Shown: in pieces, positions 16,385 to 24,094 of the stretch
How positions within the stretch are numbered: the first letter of the stretch is position 1
Layout of the letters: every line of letters begins with the position of its first letter
The notes under the pieces: model-generated
Told to the model about the DNA's origin: nothing
Databases searched by the model: none
Seen by the model: the letters and a program-made list of their open reading frames with translations, nothing else
Origin: Campylobacter concisus
Lineage (GTDB): Bacteria; Campylobacterota; Campylobacteria; Campylobacterales; Campylobacteraceae
Assembly: GCF_003048835.2 (NCBI RefSeq)
Contig: NZ_CP060705.1
Coordinates: 558,001 to 622,000 of the forward strand
Direction: 5' to 3'
Length of the DNA stretch: 64,000 nucleotides
Program-made: the position numbers and the translations under genes

Positions 16385-16999
16385 TTAGAAATTTAGCTCA
16401 ATTATCTTTTGTAAAATTTTGATATTTTCTTTGATGTTGCCATCTTTGTATATCGCTGAGATGATAGCGATGAGATCAGGTTTGACGTGTGAGAGCGAGC
16501 CGATATTTCTCTCATTTATACCGCCTATGACGCAAACTGGTAGGTTTAAAATTTGCTTTGCCTCTTTAACCACTTCGAGATCACATTTTGTAGCATTTGG
16601 CTTTGTGGGACTTACAAAAACAGAGCCAAAAGCAACGTAGCTAGCCCCGTTTTTAGCGGCATTTATGGCTAAGCTTATATCGTTATAGCAGCTAACGCCC
16701 ACATATGCGTCCTTACCTAAAATCTCAAACGCCTCTTTTATGCCCTCGTCCTCTTTACCTAGATGAACGGCCTTAGCGCCTATCTTTTTAGCAAATTTGA
16801 CATCGTCATTTACGATAAATTTCGTGCCAAATTTCTCACATAAATTTAAAATTTCACTTGCAAGTCTTTCGTTTTTGACCGCTTTTTTTGACCTAAACTG
16901 AAAAAATTTAACCCCACACTCTAAAATTTCTCTAGTGTACTCCAAAGCCAAATTTTCAGGCATTAGCAAGTCATCACTTATAGCGTAAATTTCAGCCAT
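16385..16999 (-). CDS. thiE: Thiamine-phosphate synthase
   Basis: Joins HMP-pyrophosphate and thiazole phosphate to make thiamine phosphate. The 204-aa TIM barrel shows the family motifs in order: FQFRSK near 34, IVNDD near 62, AVHLGKED near 77, GVSCYN, a VAFGSVFVSPTKPNA phosphate/pyrophosphate loop and CVIGGINERNI. The loop has serine and proline where ThiE often has GpvfpTxtK, so a TenI-like role cannot be fully dismissed, but adjacency to thiD favours ThiE. It overlaps thiD by 8 bp and is downstream of it on the same strand, forming a thiD-thiE operon. Confidence 0.88.
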   Translation of the reverse strand: MAEIYAISDDLLMPENLALEYTREILECGVKFFQFRSKKAVKNERLASEILNLCEKFGTKFIVNDDVKFAKKIGAKAVHLGKEDEGIKEAFEILGKDAYVGVSCYNDISLAINAAKNGASYVAFGSVFVSPTKPNATKCDLEVVKEAKQILNLPVCVIGGINERNIGSLSHVKPDLIAIISAIYKDGNIKENIKILQKIIELNF

Positions 17000-17756
17000 T
17001 AAACCCTGCTTTATGGTCTATAAGCCGTGCGCCAAATTTACTTTTATGAGCATTTTTTATCCCATTTGCCACAAATTTTTTAGCCATTTTTATGGCGCTT
17101 ACTAGATCGTTTTGTTGCGCTAAAATGGCCGCTAGCGAGCTTGAGAAGCTACAACCAGCGCCGTGCATCACTCTAGGCTCAAAAAGCTCCTCGCTAAATT
17201 TCACCACTTCGCCGCCTTTTAGATAGAGCGTATCCTCGCAAATTTCATCGACTTTTGTTCGCTTTAGCACCATATCGCAAGGCAAATTTGCAAAGTCAAT
17301 ACTCAAAATCCTAGCCTCATCCACATTTGGCGTGGCGACACTTGCGAGCTTTAGTAGCTCTTTTAGCGCTTCGATCGCTGCGTCTTCAAGCAGTTTTGCC
17401 CCTGATTTTGCCACGCAAACTGGGTCTATGACAACTGGCACATTTTTAGCTCTTAACTCCTTTAAAAACGCGCTTACAACGGCTATTATCTCCTCGTTAA
17501 AGAGCATACCAACCTTCACAGCGTCTATGTCAAGCTCAGCTAGCACCATCTCAAACTGAGCTTTTACCATCTTTGCTGGCATCGCAAGCACGCTGCTAAC
17601 GCCATTTGTATTTTGCGCGGTCACGGCTGTGATGACGCTTGCACTAAAGCAACCAAACGCCTCGCAGCTTTTTATATCCGCCTGCACTCCTGCACCGCCG
17701 ACGCTGTCGCTTCCAGCAACTATCAAAACATTTTTCTTACTCACCGACACACCCAC
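16992..17756 (-). CDS. thiD: Hydroxymethylpyrimidine / phosphomethylpyrimidine kinase
   Basis: Phosphorylates HMP and then HMP-phosphate in thiamine synthesis. It is a ribokinase-fold protein of 254 aa with the ThiD signature IVAGSDSVGGAGVQADIKS, TAVTAQNTNGV, a DPVCVAKSGAKLL segment, ATPNVDEA and the anion-hole motif HGAGCSFSSSLAAILA. It starts at a GTG (17756) and overlaps the end of the upstream aminotransferase gene by 20 bp; a second GTG four codons further in is an alternative. The HGAGCSFS motif replaces the common HGTGCTFS, a conservative change. Part of an aminotransferase-thiD-thiE transcription unit. Confidence 0.92.
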   Translation of the reverse strand: MGVSVSKKNVLIVAGSDSVGGAGVQADIKSCEAFGCFSASVITAVTAQNTNGVSSVLAMPAKMVKAQFEMVLAELDIDAVKVGMLFNEEIIAVVSAFLKELRAKNVPVVIDPVCVAKSGAKLLEDAAIEALKELLKLASVATPNVDEARILSIDFANLPCDMVLKRTKVDEICEDTLYLKGGEVVKFSEELFEPRVMHGAGCSFSSSLAAILAQQNDLVSAIKMAKKFVANGIKNAHKSKFGARLIDHKAGFNG

Positions 17757-19065
17757 TTATCTCTTTTACGTCAAAAGGGTCTTTGACCTGCCACGAAAGT
17801 GCGTATTTCTCGATACTTTTCTTGATCGCACTCACCAAATAATCAATATCCTCAAAGGTATGCGTATAGTGCAGGCTGACCCTCACCCAGCCTGGCTTGT
17901 GGGTGAAGCTTGGATCCTCTTTTAGCCCCAAAAGATCATGCCCGTATGAGCCTGCGCACGAACAGCCAGCACGTGTTTGTATGCCATACTCTTTGCTTAA
18001 AATTTTTGAAAGCTCGTATGGGGCTACGTTTTTTACATTAAATGAAAAAATGGCAAGGCGCTTTAAATTTGGCGGGCAGTAGCTTATAAGCTCTGGGATT
18101 TCTCTTAGCCTTTGGCAAAGATAGTCGCTAAGCTCGCTCTCGTTTTCATAAATGGTAGCAAGCCCTATCTCTTCTCTTAGTCTGTAGGCTAAATTTGCAC
18201 GTATAAGCCCCAAAATAGGCGGTGTGCCAGCCTCCTCAAGTGCCTCTTGATCCTTTAAAAATATATGGTAGTTTTTGCTCACATAGCTTACCGTGCCACC
18301 GCCTGCAAAGCTTGGCACATCGTCATTTGCTAGCACTTTTTTGATGGCCAGTAGCCCACAACTGCCAACTCCGCCAAGAAGCTTATGCGGCGAGATAAAA
18401 AGAGCGTCAAAGTAGTCGCAGTCTAAATTTGCATATGCACTAAGGCTCGCCACATCAAATGCCACGATACCGCCAAATTTCTTCACCATCGTATAAATTT
18501 GCTTGTAGTCGCTTATGACGCCTGTAACGTTTGAGGCTGCGCTAAAGCTAGCGATGATCTCACGTCCTTGGTTTATCTTTAAAATTTGCTCCAAATGCCC
18601 GAAATTTATACCGCCATCTTTTGCGAGCCTTATGCGCTCGACCTCGCAAAGCGCCTCTTTAAAGCTAATCTCATTTGAGTGGTGCTCATAAGGGCCAAGT
18701 ATGACTAACGGCGAGTCGTTGTTTGGCTTTAGATCAAACCTTCTTTTAGCAGCTGGAGGCACGTAAAGCCCCAAAAGCTCCTGAAATTTCTTGATCGCAC
18801 CAGTGGCACCGTATCCAGTGGCTATGAGATAAAACCTATCATCAAGCCCAAGCGCGCGCTTTAGCTCGCTTCTAGCGTTATCATATAAAAGCTGCGTTTT
18901 ATAGGCGTTTGAGGATGTTAGCGAGTGGGTGTTGGCGTAGGTTTTTAAGATATCAGCGACCTCGTCTTCGATAGGCTTATACGCAAGTCCTGAGGCGGTG
19001 TAGTCGAAATAATGTATCCCTTTTTTTAAAATAATATCTCTTCTAATGTGCTCTAAATTTACCAA
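17737..19065 (-). CDS. Class V aminotransferase-family PLP enzyme (cysteine desulfurase-like)
   Basis: Fold-type I PLP enzyme, 442 aa. It has the class V motif with the PLP lysine in FISPHKLLGGVGSCG, upstream SFSAASNVTGVISD and VAFDVASLSAYANL, and a C-terminal RAGCSCAGSYGHDLLG loop with two Cys, where NifS/SufS-type desulfurases carry their catalytic Cys. I chose the TTG at 19065: it has AAAGG at the right distance and the protein then begins LVNLEHIRRDIILKKG. An upstream ATG at 19167 would give 34 extra unlikely residues and would span a good -10 box at 19090-19095. C. jejuni has a similar gene (Cj0791c) beside flgS. Transaminase, desulfurase or epimerase activity is not resolved; the thiD neighbour would allow a sulfur-donor role. 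Confidence 0.82.
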   Translation of the reverse strand: MVNLEHIRRDIILKKGIHYFDYTASGLAYKPIEDEVADILKTYANTHSLTSSNAYKTQLLYDNARSELKRALGLDDRFYLIATGYGATGAIKKFQELLGLYVPPAAKRRFDLKPNNDSPLVILGPYEHHSNEISFKEALCEVERIRLAKDGGINFGHLEQILKINQGREIIASFSAASNVTGVISDYKQIYTMVKKFGGIVAFDVASLSAYANLDCDYFDALFISPHKLLGGVGSCGLLAIKKVLANDDVPSFAGGGTVSYVSKNYHIFLKDQEALEEAGTPPILGLIRANLAYRLREEIGLATIYENESELSDYLCQRLREIPELISYCPPNLKRLAIFSFNVKNVAPYELSKILSKEYGIQTRAGCSCAGSYGHDLLGLKEDPSFTHKPGWVRVSLHYTHTFEDIDYLVSAIKKSIEKYALSWQVKDPFDVKEISGCVGE

Positions 19066-19089
19066 CTTTAGCCTTTTAGTTTTTGCGTG

Positions 19090-19095
19090 ATTATA
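19090..19095 (-). promoter_or_regulatory. Probable -10 box for the aminotransferase-thiDE unit
   Basis: TATAAT on the minus strand, 24 bases ahead of the chosen TTG start. It places transcription start near 19083, downstream of the longer possible ATG start, and so supports the TTG. No clear -35, which is usual for Campylobacter sigma-70 promoters. Confidence 0.6.
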
Positions 19096-19175
19096 ATTAA
19101 AATTTTCTAAAAATATGCTACAATCCGCCACACAAAGGATACGAAATTTTAGCCATAAAATCGACATTTGAGCGG

Positions 19176-20009
19176 ATGAAACACCTTGGTATTGCTGAAG
19201 TTATAAAATTTCATCTGGTTTTTGATGACTTTTTATTAAAGGGCTCATACTACGATGTTTTTGAGGCGATTAGGGCTGAAATTTTAGATGATTATAAAAA
19301 TTTGATGGCTAGGTTTTACTTTGACGAGGACAGCGACGAGGCCATCAAAATGGCTCTTATTAAGCTTGCTAGAAGCGACAGGAAGAAATTTAGCGTAAAT
19401 AAAATTTTGCCCCAAAGCATGACAAATAGGGTCTATGCAAAGCTTTTTAGCAAGGATTTTTTAGTGCTTGAAAAGAGCCAAGAAAAGCCACGAGTAAAAA
19501 ACAAACGCCAAATTTTAAAAAAGAGCGAGCGAGCTTATAAGATAGAGGATAAAATTCATTTTAATAGCCATTTTTCAAGGTTTTGGTTTAGATTTATCGA
19601 GCCAAATTTAAGCCTTTTAAAAGAGGGTAGGAGTGAAGAAATTTTAGAGCTTATAAGAAGAGAATTTGACGAGTACGCAAGCCTTGGATTTGAGCTTTTA
19701 AGCGGCGAGCTAATGGCTAAAAAGCTTGGATTTAACGGCATTTTGCTAAGCTCATTTTGGAGCAAAAACATTGAGCTTGACATGCTTTTTAGCATAAATG
19801 GCAAGATAATAGTCGGCGAAGCAAAGTACAAAGAGCGAAAAATTTGCAAAAATGTCTTAAATTTAGTCCTTCACAAGTGCGAAAGGCTAGGCATAAAGCC
19901 TGATATCGTGGCGCTTTTTTCAAAAAGTGGCTTTAGCAACGAGCTTTTGGGCTTAAAAGATGAGCGGCTTAGGCTTTATGAGATAAAAGATTATGAGGAG
20001 TTGCTGTGA
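19176..20009 (+). CDS. DUF234-like protein with PD-(D/E)XK nuclease-type motif
   Basis: Protein of 277 aa resembling the C-terminal DUF234 part of archaeal-type ATPases, but without an ATPase domain. The C-terminal half has a nuclease-fold pattern: FELLSGELMAKKLG, then NIELDMLFSINGKIIVGEAK, where Glu/Asp-(x)n-Glu-x-Lys (ELD...GEAK) matches a PD-(D/E)XK core. The N-terminal half is helical and basic. The ATG has no good ribosome site, while an AAAGGA lies about 36 bases upstream with only ATT or ATA in frame after it, so the true start is uncertain. It overlaps flgS by 4 bp (GTGA). C. jejuni has an equivalent gene before flgS (Cj0792). Nuclease activity is an inference from the motif alone. 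Confidence 0.7.
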   Translation: MKHLGIAEVIKFHLVFDDFLLKGSYYDVFEAIRAEILDDYKNLMARFYFDEDSDEAIKMALIKLARSDRKKFSVNKILPQSMTNRVYAKLFSKDFLVLEKSQEKPRVKNKRQILKKSERAYKIEDKIHFNSHFSRFWFRFIEPNLSLLKEGRSEEILELIRREFDEYASLGFELLSGELMAKKLGFNGILLSSFWSKNIELDMLFSINGKIIVGEAKYKERKICKNVLNLVLHKCERLGIKPDIVALFSKSGFSNELLGLKDERLRLYEIKDYEELL

Positions 20010-20992
20010 GTGATATCGATATACAAAATGGCCTAAAAAGCCTGATAGAGCAGACCTATCTGATAGAGCGTGAGTATAAAAATTTGACCGCTTCTTATAT
20101 GAGCTTGCAAGGTTTTATAAAAGATATCGTGGAAATTTTGCCAAATGCCATTTGGGTGCTTGATGAAAGTGATGAAATTTTCTTGCAAAACTCAGAGGCG
20201 CAAAAGCTTGGCAAAGCGTTAAATTTCATCCCAAAAGATGAGGGCGAGCTAAATTTTGGCTCACAAATTTATCTTGTAAAAAAGGTGGTCAAAGATGATA
20301 AAAAGATCATCTCGGCTACCGACATAACGCAGGAAAAACGCACCGAGCGCTTAGCCTCGATGGGTCAAGTAGCAGCGCACCTAGCTCACGAGATAAGAAA
20401 CCCCATAGGCTCTATCTCGCTTCTAAATTCCACCCTTTTAAAAAGGGCTGAGCCAAAAATTTTACCTATCGTCGAGCAGATACAAAAGGGAATTTGGCGG
20501 GTTGAGCGCATCATCAAAGCCACACTTCTTTTTACAAAAGGGCTTAGCATCACGCCAAAGGAATTTAACTTTTTAGATATCAAAAGCGAGTGCGAGGAGG
20601 CGCTTAAATTTTATGAGTATTCAAAAGATATAACTTTTGAGCTAAATTTCCCTGACGCCCTTTATAGTGGCGACTTTGACCTCATCGCGATGGTCTTTCA
20701 AAACATTTTATTTAACGCCATAGACGCCATCGAAGAGGACGAAAACGACGAAGGTGTGGTGAGACTAAGCTACGAAAAGACACCAAATGAACATAAATTT
20801 ATAGTCTATGACAGTGGTGTCTCTATAAAAAATGAAAACATAGTCTTTGAGCCATTTAAGACGAGCAAACTAAAGGGCAATGGCCTGGGGCTGCATCTTT
20901 GCCTGCAGATAATAGAAGCGCACAAGGGCAGCATAGAGATAACCCTTGAGCCAAAGACATTTTGTATAAATTTACCTATAAAGGAGAAGTGA
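20006..20992 (+). CDS. flgS: Flagellar two-component sensor kinase FlgS
   Basis: Cytoplasmic histidine kinase that, in C. jejuni, senses the flagellar export apparatus and phosphorylates FlgR to switch on sigma-54 flagellar genes. The 328-aa protein has no transmembrane segment. It has a PAS-like region at about 40-110 (ILPNAIWVLDESDEIF), the H-box with His128 in AHLAHEIRNPIGS, and an ATPase domain with N-box FQNILFNAIDAIEED, a G1 box written YDSGVSI and GNGLGLHLC. The start is GTG, overlapping the stop of the previous gene. The order with the class V aminotransferase and the DUF234-like gene matches C. jejuni Cj0791c-Cj0793. flgR is not in this window. Confidence 0.88.
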   Translation: MSDIDIQNGLKSLIEQTYLIEREYKNLTASYMSLQGFIKDIVEILPNAIWVLDESDEIFLQNSEAQKLGKALNFIPKDEGELNFGSQIYLVKKVVKDDKKIISATDITQEKRTERLASMGQVAAHLAHEIRNPIGSISLLNSTLLKRAEPKILPIVEQIQKGIWRVERIIKATLLFTKGLSITPKEFNFLDIKSECEEALKFYEYSKDITFELNFPDALYSGDFDLIAMVFQNILFNAIDAIEEDENDEGVVRLSYEKTPNEHKFIVYDSGVSIKNENIVFEPFKTSKLKGNGLGLHLCLQIIEAHKGSIEITLEPKTFCINLPIKEK

Positions 20993-21648
20993 TGAGTGAA
21001 ATTTTAGATGAGCTAAATGCGTGGCAAAATGGCCTAGAGGCGCTTAAATTTAGTGAAATTTTTAAAAATGGCAGCGAAAAAGTGGCATTTATAAGCGTTG
21101 ATATGATAAATGGCTTTTGTTGTGAAGGCGCACTAGCTAGCAAGCGTGTGGGTGAGCTCTCAAAGGGCATAGCAGATACTTTTAAACTAGCAAGGGATAA
21201 ATTTGACCTTAAAAATTTCATCCTCATCCAGGATGCTCATGAGCCAAATTCAGCTGAGTTTGCGAGCTTTCCAGCTCATGCTTTAAAAGGGCAAAATGAA
21301 GCACAGGCAGTTGATGAGCTACGAAATTTAGACTTTTTTAGTGAGATGAAGACTTTTTATAAAAACTCACTTAGCATAGCTTATTCGCAGGAGTTTAATA
21401 AATTTATAAGTAAATTTGATAGCTTTGTCATTATGGGCGACTGCACCGATATGTGCGTCTATCAGCTTGTCTCTCACCTAAGGCTTAGCGCAAATGAGCA
21501 CAATTTAAAAAGAGAGATCATAGTGCCAGCAAATTTGGTGCAAACCTACGACGCACCAGGGCATAGTGGCGACTTTTATCAAAATGTATTTTTACACCAC
21601 ATGCAAATGGCACTAAACGCACGTGTAGTAAAAGAGCTAGAAATTTAG
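20992..21648 (+). CDS. Isochorismatase-family cysteine hydrolase (nicotinamidase-like)
   Basis: Hydrolase of 218 aa in the PncA/isochorismatase superfamily. The catalytic Asp is in ISVDMINGFC, a metal-site pattern follows (QDAHEPNSAEFASFPAHA, with Asp, His and His as in nicotinamidases), a likely Lys lies in TFYKNSL, and the catalytic Cys is in MGDCTDMCVYQ. The Asp-His-His set favours nicotinamidase-type amide hydrolysis over isochorismatase activity. The ATG at 20992 follows AAGGAG and overlaps the flgS stop by one base, so it is translationally coupled; a frame extending to 20962 lies inside flgS. It is the last gene of the unit. Confidence 0.85.
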   Translation: MSEILDELNAWQNGLEALKFSEIFKNGSEKVAFISVDMINGFCCEGALASKRVGELSKGIADTFKLARDKFDLKNFILIQDAHEPNSAEFASFPAHALKGQNEAQAVDELRNLDFFSEMKTFYKNSLSIAYSQEFNKFISKFDSFVIMGDCTDMCVYQLVSHLRLSANEHNLKREIIVPANLVQTYDAPGHSGDFYQNVFLHHMQMALNARVVKELEI

Positions 21649-21808
21649 CCATATATTTATATTAAAAACAATTATCAAGTTATAAAATTTAGCGCTTATC
21701 TATCGTATTTATATAATTAATAACGCAGATTTGCGCTAATTTTCAGATCTATTCTCTTTAAATTTCTCTTATTATAAAATATTTTTAGATTACATTTTTA
21801 CAATATAT

Positions 21809-21837
21809 TTGACATTAACTATCAATATAGTTATAAT
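21809..21837 (+). promoter_or_regulatory. Consensus sigma-70 promoter with palindromic operator, exbB-exbD-tonB
   Basis: TTGACA at 21809-21814 and TATAAT at 21832-21837 are separated by 17 bases, a perfect consensus that is rare in Campylobacter. The spacer holds a palindrome TAACTAT-CAAT-ATAGTTA (21816-21833) that touches the -10 box. This geometry suits repression. Fur is the obvious candidate for a tonB operon, but the site is not a clear match to a Fur box, so the regulator is unproven. Confidence 0.75.
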
Positions 21838-21867
21838 CACGCTCAAATTTTAAAAATAAGAGGTATT

Positions 21868-22296
21868 ATGGAACTTTTAAAACACAACATTGACTATATA
21901 ATCATCGGTATTTTGGGCGTTATGAGCTTTTTTGTGCTTTGGTATACGATAGAGCGTATCATTTTTTACTCACGCGTTAATATAAATGGTTACGCAAACA
22001 TAGAAACTCTTGAAGAGGCGCTGACAAAAAATTTAACCACACTTTACATCATCTACTCAAATGCCCCATATATCGGACTTCTTGGCACGGTTGCTGGCAT
22101 AATGATCACATTTTACGACATGGGTATGGCTGGCGGCATCGATACAAAAAGTATCATGATAGGTCTATCTTTGGCACTAAAAGCGACCGCATTTGGCCTA
22201 CTTGTGGCGATCCCGACGCTTATGATCTACAACGGCTTTGTTAGAAAAGTCGATGTCATGATAAACAGATACAAGGCCAAAAATGCGTCTAAATAA
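21868..22296 (+). CDS. exbB: TonB-system proton channel subunit ExbB
   Basis: Inner-membrane ExbB/TolQ/MotA-family protein, 142 aa, that with ExbD uses the proton gradient to energise TonB. Three hydrophobic segments are visible (about 10-30, 64-84 and 104-125). The family core is APYIGLLGTVAGIMITFYDM, followed by a TKSIMIGLSLALKATAFGL segment. It is short, as in other epsilonproteobacterial ExbB proteins that lack the long N-terminal extension. RBS is AGAGG. It overlaps exbD by 14 bp. The first gene of a compact three-gene operon. Confidence 0.93.
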   Translation: MELLKHNIDYIIIGILGVMSFFVLWYTIERIIFYSRVNINGYANIETLEEALTKNLTTLYIIYSNAPYIGLLGTVAGIMITFYDMGMAGGIDTKSIMIGLSLALKATAFGLLVAIPTLMIYNGFVRKVDVMINRYKAKNASK

Positions 22297-22666
22297 AAAA
22301 GATGGGTTAAATATCGTCCCATTTATCGATATCATGCTCGTTTTGCTAGCCATCGTGCTAAGCATCTCGACCTTCATTGCTCAGGGTAAGATAGCAGTTG
22401 ATCTACCAAGTGCAAACAGCACCGAGCAGATAAAAGAGGACGAGAAAAAAGTGAGTGTCGTTATCGATAAAGATAATAAATTTTTTATAGATGACGCGGA
22501 AATTTCGGAAGATGAGCTGAAAGATAAGCTAAATGCCATTGATACTAAGACTTTAGTGCAGCTAAAAAGCGACAAAAACGCTAAATTTGAGAGCTTTGTG
22601 AAGGTCATAGATATATTAAAAGAAAAGGGACACGAAAACTTTGCAATCCAAACAGTCTCTGAGTAA
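22283..22666 (+). CDS. exbD: TonB-system subunit ExbD
   Basis: Inner-membrane protein with one N-terminal transmembrane helix and a periplasmic domain, 127 aa. The helix carries the conserved protonatable Asp in NIVPFIDIMLVLLAIVL, the ExbD hallmark. The periplasmic part (about 45-127) ends in KGHENFAIQTVSE, as usual. It overlaps both exbB and tonB, implying coupled translation and fixed stoichiometry. Confidence 0.94.
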   Translation: MRLNKKDGLNIVPFIDIMLVLLAIVLSISTFIAQGKIAVDLPSANSTEQIKEDEKKVSVVIDKDNKFFIDDAEISEDELKDKLNAIDTKTLVQLKSDKNAKFESFVKVIDILKEKGHENFAIQTVSE

Positions 22667-23492
22667 AATTTCAAACTATAGTGGCTTAGCAGTATCGGCG
22701 ATAGTGCATGTAGCGGCGGCTTATTTTTTGCTTTCACATAACTTTAGCGAGGTAAAGATAGGCGAGCAAAAACCTATAAAAATAGCTCTAAATTCATTCA
22801 CTCCAGTACCGCAAACTTCAGCTCCGCAGATAAGCGAACAAGTGATGATACCAGAGCCAACACCTCCAGCTCCACCAAAACCAGAACCTAAGCCTGAACC
22901 AAAGGTCGAGCCAAAGCCACTACCAAAACCAGAGCCAAAAAAGATAGAAAAGCCAAAGCCTGAGCCAAAAAAAGTGGAAAAAAAGCCGCTGCCAAAGCCT
23001 GAGCCAAAAAAAGTAGAGCCTAAAGAGCTTAAAGAGGTCACTAAACTGCAAAAAGAGCTACTAAACAACAAAAGCGTCGCGGATCTAGAAGCGACCGCTA
23101 GTGGTAGTACCGCCACTCCAGCACCTGCTGTAAATTCAAATTTACCAGCAAATAACAAGTCTATCGCCTCAGCTCCAGCTCAAAAAGTAGCGCAAGAGTT
23201 AAATTTATCAAATGCACAAAGTGATGAGGACTTTAGCAAGGTTATAGCAGCTGTGAAAAAGCATAAAAACTACCCAAATAACGCTAGAAGGATGAAGCAT
23301 CAAGGCGTTGTTGAAGTTAGATTTTTGCTTAAAACAGACGGCAGCATAGATGAGCTAAAGGTTACTAAAAGTTCAGGCTTTGAGTCGCTTGACAATGGTG
23401 CTTTAGAAAATGTCAAAAAAGCAAGCTCTGAGTTTCCAAAGCCAAAAGAAGCTCGATATCTTCGCTTTCCTATAGCATTTACATTAAGATAG
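22641..23492 (+). CDS. tonB: TonB energy-transducing protein
   Basis: Spans the periplasm to energise outer-membrane receptors. It has an N-terminal signal anchor (about 14-33, GLAVSAIVHVAAAYFLLSH), then a long Pro-Glu-Lys periplasmic rod (about 70-135, repeated PKPEPK) and the C-terminal TonB domain (about 195-283) with YPNNARRMKHQGVVEVRFLL and a GFESLDNGALENVKKASSEF stretch. The start is TTG inside exbD, with AAGGG 11 bases upstream. No TonB-dependent receptor is encoded nearby. The antisense strand of the proline-rich part forms a spurious Gly/Phe/Ser ORF. Confidence 0.93.
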   Translation: MQSKQSLSKISNYSGLAVSAIVHVAAAYFLLSHNFSEVKIGEQKPIKIALNSFTPVPQTSAPQISEQVMIPEPTPPAPPKPEPKPEPKVEPKPLPKPEPKKIEKPKPEPKKVEKKPLPKPEPKKVEPKELKEVTKLQKELLNNKSVADLEATASGSTATPAPAVNSNLPANNKSIASAPAQKVAQELNLSNAQSDEDFSKVIAAVKKHKNYPNNARRMKHQGVVEVRFLLKTDGSIDELKVTKSSGFESLDNGALENVKKASSEFPKPKEARYLRFPIAFTLR

Positions 23493-24094
23493 TTTTGGTT
23501 TTTTGACTTATTTTTTGCAAAATGTATTAATGTATAAGATAAGGATTTTGCGCTTAATAAAAACTTAGCTTAAGTTATATTTAAAACAAACAAGTATAAG
23601 AGATAAAATTTAATCAATTGTTATTCTTATAGTTGCCTTTTTAGGAGCTGTTTTTTTTAAAAAAAGATAATAGTAAATTTAATAAAATTTAATTTTCAAC
23701 CTTGCTTGTACAAAAATAAAAATATTATTATAAAAATTTTTAACTATGAAATTTTTAGTTTGGCTGTTATAAATTTTTGTAAATTTATATTTATTTTATA
23801 TTAAATTTTTTTCTCAAAAAAATGGCTTTTTAAACTTAAAGTGTAGGATAAATCTGAGCTGATTTGACCCTTTTTTTATAATAAAAAAAGTGATATTATT
23901 AGTAATATAACAATTTAGACAAGTAAATTCCTAAAAAAATTAGCTTAAATATGAAATATAATTTTCTTTCAAAGAGCGTCATATCAAGTCAAAAAGCTTA
24001 AAACTTAAAAAAATAAGTAGTCATTAATATTTAAAAATCTCAAATACCTATATAATTTCACTCGGTAACAAATTTTTACTAAGGAGAAGCTGTT
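23493..24094. other. Long AT-rich non-coding region before aspA
   Basis: About 600 bp without a plausible gene on either strand. It is very AT-rich with many A and T runs. The only notable structure is a perfect A/T hairpin CTTTTTTTAT/ATAAAAAAAG at 23870-23890 with a one-base loop. The right end holds the aspA promoter. The rest may be a leader or spacer; I see no riboswitch or small RNA that I can support. Confidence 0.6.
24051..24056 (+). promoter_or_regulatory. Probable -10 box of aspA
   Basis: TATAAT 38 bases before the aspA ATG, in very AT-rich DNA typical of Campylobacter promoters. It is followed by a leader with AAGGAG about 11 bases ahead of the start. No clear -35. Confidence 0.6.

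Noticed and set aside
22721-23158. Minus-strand Gly/Phe/Ser-rich ORF over tonB
   Set aside because: Complement of the Pro-Glu-Lys rod of TonB. The repeats explain its open frame; no ribosome site.
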